DNA of 64,000 nucleotides from Rhizobium sp. Root274 (GTDB lineage Bacteria > Pseudomonadota > Alphaproteobacteria > Rhizobiales > Rhizobiaceae), in contig NZ_LMJE01000007.1 of the NCBI RefSeq assembly GCF_001429245.1, forward strand, positions 597,127-661,126, written 5' to 3'. A program made the translations under genes and the position numbers. The notes below the pieces were generated by a model. It was not told where the DNA came from. It saw only the letters and a list, made by a program, of their open reading frames with translations, and made no database searches. Position 1 is the first letter of the stretch, and each line of letters starts with the position of its first letter. Shown here piece by piece: positions 60,233-64,000 of this stretch.

Positions 60233-61546
60233 ATGGCTGATCTCAGGAATAATTTCGTCGGCATCAAGTCGCCCAACCCCTTCTGGCTGGCTTCCGCCCC
60301 GCCGACCGACAAGGCCTACAATGTCGAGCGCGCCTTCAAGGCGGGCTGGGGCGGCGTCGTCTGGAAGACGCTTGGCTCCGAGGGGCCACCGGTCGTCAAC
60401 GTCAACGGCCCGCGTTACGGCGCGATTTGGGGCGCGGACCGCCGCCTCCTCGGCTTGAACAATATCGAGCTGATCACCGACCGTCCGCTGCAGATCAATC
60501 TGCAGGAGATGAAACAGGTCAAGATGAACTGGCCGGACCGGGCGCTTGTCGCCTCGATCATGGTCCCCTGCGTCGAGGAAGAGTGGAAGGCGATCCTGCC
60601 GCTGGTCGAAGAGACCGGCGCCGACGGCATCGAACTCAACTTCGGCTGTCCGCACGGCATGTCCGAACGCGGCATGGGCGCTGCCGTCGGTCAGGTGCCG
60701 GAATACATCGAAATGGTCGTGCGCTGGTGCAAGCAATACACCCGCATGCCCGTCATCACCAAGCTGACACCTAATATCGCCGACATCCGCAAGCCCGCCC
60801 GCGCGGCAAAAGCCGGCGGCACGGATGCCGTCTCGCTGATAAACACGATCAACTCCATCGTGTCGGTCGATCTCGACAGCTTTGCCCCCTCGCCCACCGT
60901 CGGCGGCAAGGGGACGCATGGCGGTTATTGCGGCCCGGCGGTGAAGCCGATCGCGCTCAACATGGTGGCCGAGATCGCCCGTGATCCGGAAACCCACGGC
61001 CTGCCGATATCAGGCATCGGCGGCGTCACCACCTGGCGGGATGCGGCCGAATTCCTCGTACTCGGCGCCGGCAACGTCCAGGTCTGCACGGCGGCCATGA
61101 CCTATGGCTTCAAGATCGTCCAGGAGATGATTTCTGGTCTCAACGACTGGATGGACGCCAAGGGCCATCAGAGCCTTGACGACATCTGCGGCCGCGCTGT
61201 CCCAAACGTCACCGACTGGCAGTATCTCAACCTAAATTACATTGCCAAGGCCCGCATTGATCAGGATGCCTGCATCAAATGCGGCCGCTGCCACATCGCC
61301 TGCGAGGACACGTCCCACCAGGCGATCACCAGCATGGTCGATGGCATCCGCCACTTCGAGGTCATGGAAGACGAATGCGTCGGCTGCAACCTCTGCGTCA
61401 ACGTCTGTCCCGTCGAGAACTGCATCACCATGGTGGGCCTGGAAGCAGGGACGATGGACCAGCGCACCGGCCGGCCCGTCGAGCCGGTCTATGCCAACTG
61501 GACAACGCATCCAAACAACCCCATGGCCGCCCAGGCCGCAGAATAA
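60233..61546 (+). CDS. preA: NAD-dependent dihydropyrimidine dehydrogenase subunit PreA
   Basis: A 437-residue protein reducing uracil and thymine to dihydro forms. The FMN TIM-barrel has WKTLGSEGPPVVNVN, NFGCPHGMSERGMGAAVGQ, KLTPNIADI, LINTINSI and GIGGVTTWRDAAEF. Two C-terminal [4Fe-4S] motifs follow: CIKCGRCHIAC and CVGCNLCVNVCPVENC. Where the mammalian enzyme has its catalytic Cys in LACGQ, this protein has AAVGQ. No dihydropyrimidinase or ureidopropionase genes follow here, so the rest of the pathway must lie elsewhere. Confidence 0.95.
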   Translation: MADLRNNFVGIKSPNPFWLASAPPTDKAYNVERAFKAGWGGVVWKTLGSEGPPVVNVNGPRYGAIWGADRRLLGLNNIELITDRPLQINLQEMKQVKMNWPDRALVASIMVPCVEEEWKAILPLVEETGADGIELNFGCPHGMSERGMGAAVGQVPEYIEMVVRWCKQYTRMPVITKLTPNIADIRKPARAAKAGGTDAVSLINTINSIVSVDLDSFAPSPTVGGKGTHGGYCGPAVKPIALNMVAEIARDPETHGLPISGIGGVTTWRDAAEFLVLGAGNVQVCTAAMTYGFKIVQEMISGLNDWMDAKGHQSLDDICGRAVPNVTDWQYLNLNYIAKARIDQDACIKCGRCHIACEDTSHQAITSMVDGIRHFEVMEDECVGCNLCVNVCPVENCITMVGLEAGTMDQRTGRPVEPVYANWTTHPNNPMAAQAAE

Positions 61547-61556
61547 TGAAAAAACA

Positions 61557-61590
61557 AGTTTGCCCGATCCATTAATGGACCGGGCAAACT
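61557..61590. terminator. Long inverted repeat after preA
   Basis: AGTTTGCCCG and CGGGCAAACT flank the inner palindrome TCCATTAATGGA, with a single A/C mismatch. On the plus strand no T-tract follows; on the minus strand TTGTTTTTTC follows. It may end or stabilise the preTA message. Confidence 0.5.
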
Positions 61591-61713
61591 GCCCCAAATT
61601 GCGTTGTTTCGGTGCGGGATTCAGGGAATCTTTAGCCATTGACGCCGACAATGTCTGTGAAGGTCTGCACAACCCTCAATTTTGAGGGTTCATCCTAAAC
61701 GGGCGTCGGCAAT

Positions 61714-64000
61714 ATGACGGGAAAGACGAACAATTCGGCTGCGCGTGACGGTTGGCGCAACCGTCTGCAGATCATCATTCCGAGCGTCCTGGTGCTTCTC
61801 GCCGTGGCGGTGCTCGCGTTTTATGCAGACAGCCAGCAACGCCAGATTGATCGCGAATACAGCCGCAGCGCCGTGCAGGAACAGCTAGGCCTGATCCGGA
61901 CGAAGCTGGAAGGCAATATCAACGCCAATATCCGGCTGCTCCAGGGTGTCGTCGCCGTCATCAGCACCGACCCCTATGTCTCGCAATACCGCTTCAGCAC
62001 GCTCTCCGAAAACCTGCTGGAGAACCCCTCACAGATCCGCAACATCGTGGCAGCCCCGGATCTGGTTAACGCATTCGTCTATCCTTACGAGCGCAATCGC
62101 GGCTTCATCGGCAGGCGCCTCCTAGCCAATCCGGAGGAAGCCAGATTGCTGCGCGCGTTGAGAAGCGGAGAGACGGTCATCCAAGGACCCACTCCGCTAA
62201 ACAATGGTTCCCAGGGGCTGCTGGTCACGCTGCCCATCGGCATGATCAACGATGTTGGCGAGCCTCGCTTCTGGGGAGGTCTGGTCGGCGTCATCGATTT
62301 GCCGCGTCTTTATGACGACAGCGGGTTGCTCGCCAATGATCTCCCCTTGCGTCTCGTCGTCGCCAAGAAAAACGCCGATCCCACCCGCTCGTCGATCATC
62401 TTCGGCGACCACTACGTGCTCGACAACGACCCGGTCCGCATGGTGATCGACCTCGGCAACGATCAGTGGACGATTGCCGCAATTCCATCCGAAGGCTGGA
62501 ACAAGGGGACACCCCGATCAAACTTTCTGCGCCTGATGGTTCTCCTGGTCGCGACCATGATCTGCGCGACGGTCATCTGGGTTGCGCTGCTCATGTCGGA
62601 GCGGCAGAAAAACTACGGCGCCCTGCGCGAACGGGAGGAGCAACTGAGAGCGGTATCGCACCGCTTGGGTCTTGCGCTTGAAACCTCCAGCATCGGCATC
62701 TGGGAACTCGATCTCGCCTCCGGCGATATCCAGTGGGATGACCGCATGTTCCAGCTCTACGGCGTCGATCGCAATGTCCGCACCTGTTACGATGTCTGGA
62801 AGTCCTGCGTTCACCCCGATGATCTCGTTCACGCCGACAATTGCCTTGCGCAAGCGATCGAGCAGGGAACGAACTATGAGACCCAGTTCAGGATCTTTCG
62901 CGAAAGTGGCGAAATCCGCCATATCCGTGCCGTCGGCACGGCCTTCCGCAACCCGCAAGGGGCCATCAGCGTGCTCGGCGTCAACTGGGATGTCAGCGCG
63001 GATGTTACCCTTCAGGAGGAACTGCGCGAGGCGCAGCGGCAGACTGAGCAGCAGAACGCCGCCCTTGATACCGCCCGCCGCCGCATGGAGTACAATTCGC
63101 TGCACGATGCCTTGACGGGCCTGCCCAACCGTCGCTTCCTCGATCAGACGCTGGCAACCTTCCCGAAGGACGGGACCGAGCGACAGCACCTGACGGTGCT
63201 GCATCTCGACCTCGACCGTTTCAAGGAAATCAATGATACCCTTGGTCACGGCGCCGGCGACGCGATCCTGCGCCATGTCGCCGACGAGTTGAAGCAATGC
63301 GTCGGTCCGCAGGATTTCGTTGCCCGCATCGGCGGAGACGAATTCGTCGTTGTCTGCGCCAGACATCTGCGCTCGGATGAATCCTCCGCGCTCGGCGAGC
63401 GGATGGTCGCTGCGATCAACCAGCCCATCGTCTACAATGGTCACGAATGCCGCGTCGGCGCCTCGATCGGCATCGCCACGCAGCCGGAAGCCGCCATTCC
63501 GTCCGAACAACTGCTGGTCAATGCCGACATTGCCCTCTACGAGGCCAAGCGCCGAGGCCGCAACCGCGTCGAGCATTTCAACGACAGTCTGCGCGCTCGC
63601 ACGATCAACGTGAAGCAGACGGCCGATGCCATCCTGCGCTCGCTCGGCGAGGAAGATTTCGTCGCCTGGTATCAGCCGCAGTTCGATGCCAATACGCTGG
63701 AGATCAACGGCGCCGAAGCGCTCGCCCGCTGGAACCACCCGAAAAAGGGCATTCTTACACCCGATAAGTTCCTCGATATTGCCGAGAGCCTCAACGTCGT
63801 CGCACAGATCGACGCCACCATTCTGGAGCAGGCCCTCGCCCAGCTGTCACGCTGGAAGGCCCTGGGCCTTGGGATCGAGCATGTCTCGGTCAACATCTCG
63901 GCGCAGCGCCTGTTCGAGGACAAGTTGATCGACAGGCTGGAGACCCTGTCGCTGCAGCCGGGCAGCCTGTCCTTCGAGCTGCTGGAATCGATCTCCTTCG
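61714..64000 (+). CDS. CHASE-PAS-GGDEF-EAL cyclic-di-GMP protein, 3' end cut off
   Basis: The frame is open from the ATG at 61714 to the window end (762 codons). A helix at about residues 20-38 (IIIPSVLVLLAVAVLAFYA) and a second at about 270-290 (LRLMVLLVATMICATVIWVALL) enclose a periplasmic CHASE-like sensor. A PAS domain follows (LGLALETSSIGIWELDLASG), then GGDEF with the intact motif RIGGDEF and an EAL domain starting with AEALARWNHP and VSVNISAQRLF. Both cyclase and phosphodiesterase motifs seen so far are intact; the rest of EAL lies beyond the window. It likely controls motility or biofilm. No ribosome site of strength is seen. Confidence 0.9.
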   Translation, partial: MTGKTNNSAARDGWRNRLQIIIPSVLVLLAVAVLAFYADSQQRQIDREYSRSAVQEQLGLIRTKLEGNINANIRLLQGVVAVISTDPYVSQYRFSTLSENLLENPSQIRNIVAAPDLVNAFVYPYERNRGFIGRRLLANPEEARLLRALRSGETVIQGPTPLNNGSQGLLVTLPIGMINDVGEPRFWGGLVGVIDLPRLYDDSGLLANDLPLRLVVAKKNADPTRSSIIFGDHYVLDNDPVRMVIDLGNDQWTIAAIPSEGWNKGTPRSNFLRLMVLLVATMICATVIWVALLMSERQKNYGALREREEQLRAVSHRLGLALETSSIGIWELDLASGDIQWDDRMFQLYGVDRNVRTCYDVWKSCVHPDDLVHADNCLAQAIEQGTNYETQFRIFRESGEIRHIRAVGTAFRNPQGAISVLGVNWDVSADVTLQEELREAQRQTEQQNAALDTARRRMEYNSLHDALTGLPNRRFLDQTLATFPKDGTERQHLTVLHLDLDRFKEINDTLGHGAGDAILRHVADELKQCVGPQDFVARIGGDEFVVVCARHLRSDESSALGERMVAAINQPIVYNGHECRVGASIGIATQPEAAIPSEQLLVNADIALYEAKRRGRNRVEHFNDSLRARTINVKQTADAILRSLGEEDFVAWYQPQFDANTLEINGAEALARWNHPKKGILTPDKFLDIAESLNVVAQIDATILEQALAQLSRWKALGLGIEHVSVNISAQRLFEDKLIDRLETLSLQPGSLSFELLESISF

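Overview
The window looks like a stretch of chromosome from an alphaproteobacterium of the Rhizobiaceae (Rhizobium/Agrobacterium group). The pointers are a BacA-type peptide transporter, a type II glutamine synthetase (glnII) divergent from a GstI-like small gene, a bdhA-xdhAB gene order known from Sinorhizobium, a membrane-bound cytochrome c urate oxidase (PuuD), a typical rhizobial dispersed palindrome, and high-GC coding sequence throughout. No prophage, integrase, insertion sequence, rRNA or CRISPR array was seen. There is one tRNA, tRNA-Arg(CCG). Gene names come from motif and family recognition by reading only; no search was run.

Layout. 0-6 kb: a TPR-like membrane protein (cut by the window edge), an NnrU-like protein, a secreted polysaccharide deacetylase, bacA, a small conserved protein, a methionine aminopeptidase and an LLM flavin oxidoreductase. 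6-32 kb: a nitrogen/purine catabolism region. It holds bdhA-xdhA-xdhB, xdhC, a LysR regulator divergent from a DUF1127 protein, puuD-guaD with DUF3052 and a small K+ channel-like gene, lldD, an unusual three-domain endolysin-like protein, the minus-strand run mntA-hepT-allA-uraH-phosphoesterase, glnII/gstI, uraD-alc, an alcohol dehydrogenase, a MerR/MFS pair, a DUF1989 protein, a DUF707 protein and puuE. Together xdhABC, guaD, puuD, uraH, uraD, puuE, alc and allA cover every step from guanine or xanthine to glyoxylate and urea; ammonia released could be captured by GlnII, whose promoter region carries a sigma-54 promoter and an NtrC-type dyad.

32-49 kb: a 2H phosphoesterase-like DUF1045 protein, a head-to-head pair resembling the two halves of MnmC (tRNA wobble modification), a large soluble six-PAS hybrid histidine kinase, a non-pyrrolysine MttB homologue, a WYL regulator divergent from an ABM-AlkC-DUF1905 run, a PepSY/cytochrome b561 locus divergent from PepSY-response regulator-sensor kinase, a DEAD-box RNA helicase and an EamA transporter. 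49-64 kb: the uncharacterised ATP-grasp/alpha-E/transglutaminase operon followed by a J-domain protein, a MarR regulator, tRNA-Arg(CCG), an ABC-F ATPase, a group II truncated haemoglobin with DUF423, a VOC protein, a DUF2325 gene pair, preT-preA (reductive pyrimidine catabolism) and the start of a CHASE-PAS-GGDEF-EAL protein that runs off the right edge.

The least understood candidates are the ATP-grasp/alpha-E/transglutaminase/J-domain locus, the MntA-HepT module translationally coupled to ureide genes, the DUF1906-SH3-CHAP protein, the orphan DUF1989 protein inside the purine region, and the Cys-rich DUF2325 pair facing preTA across an FNR/FixK-like box.
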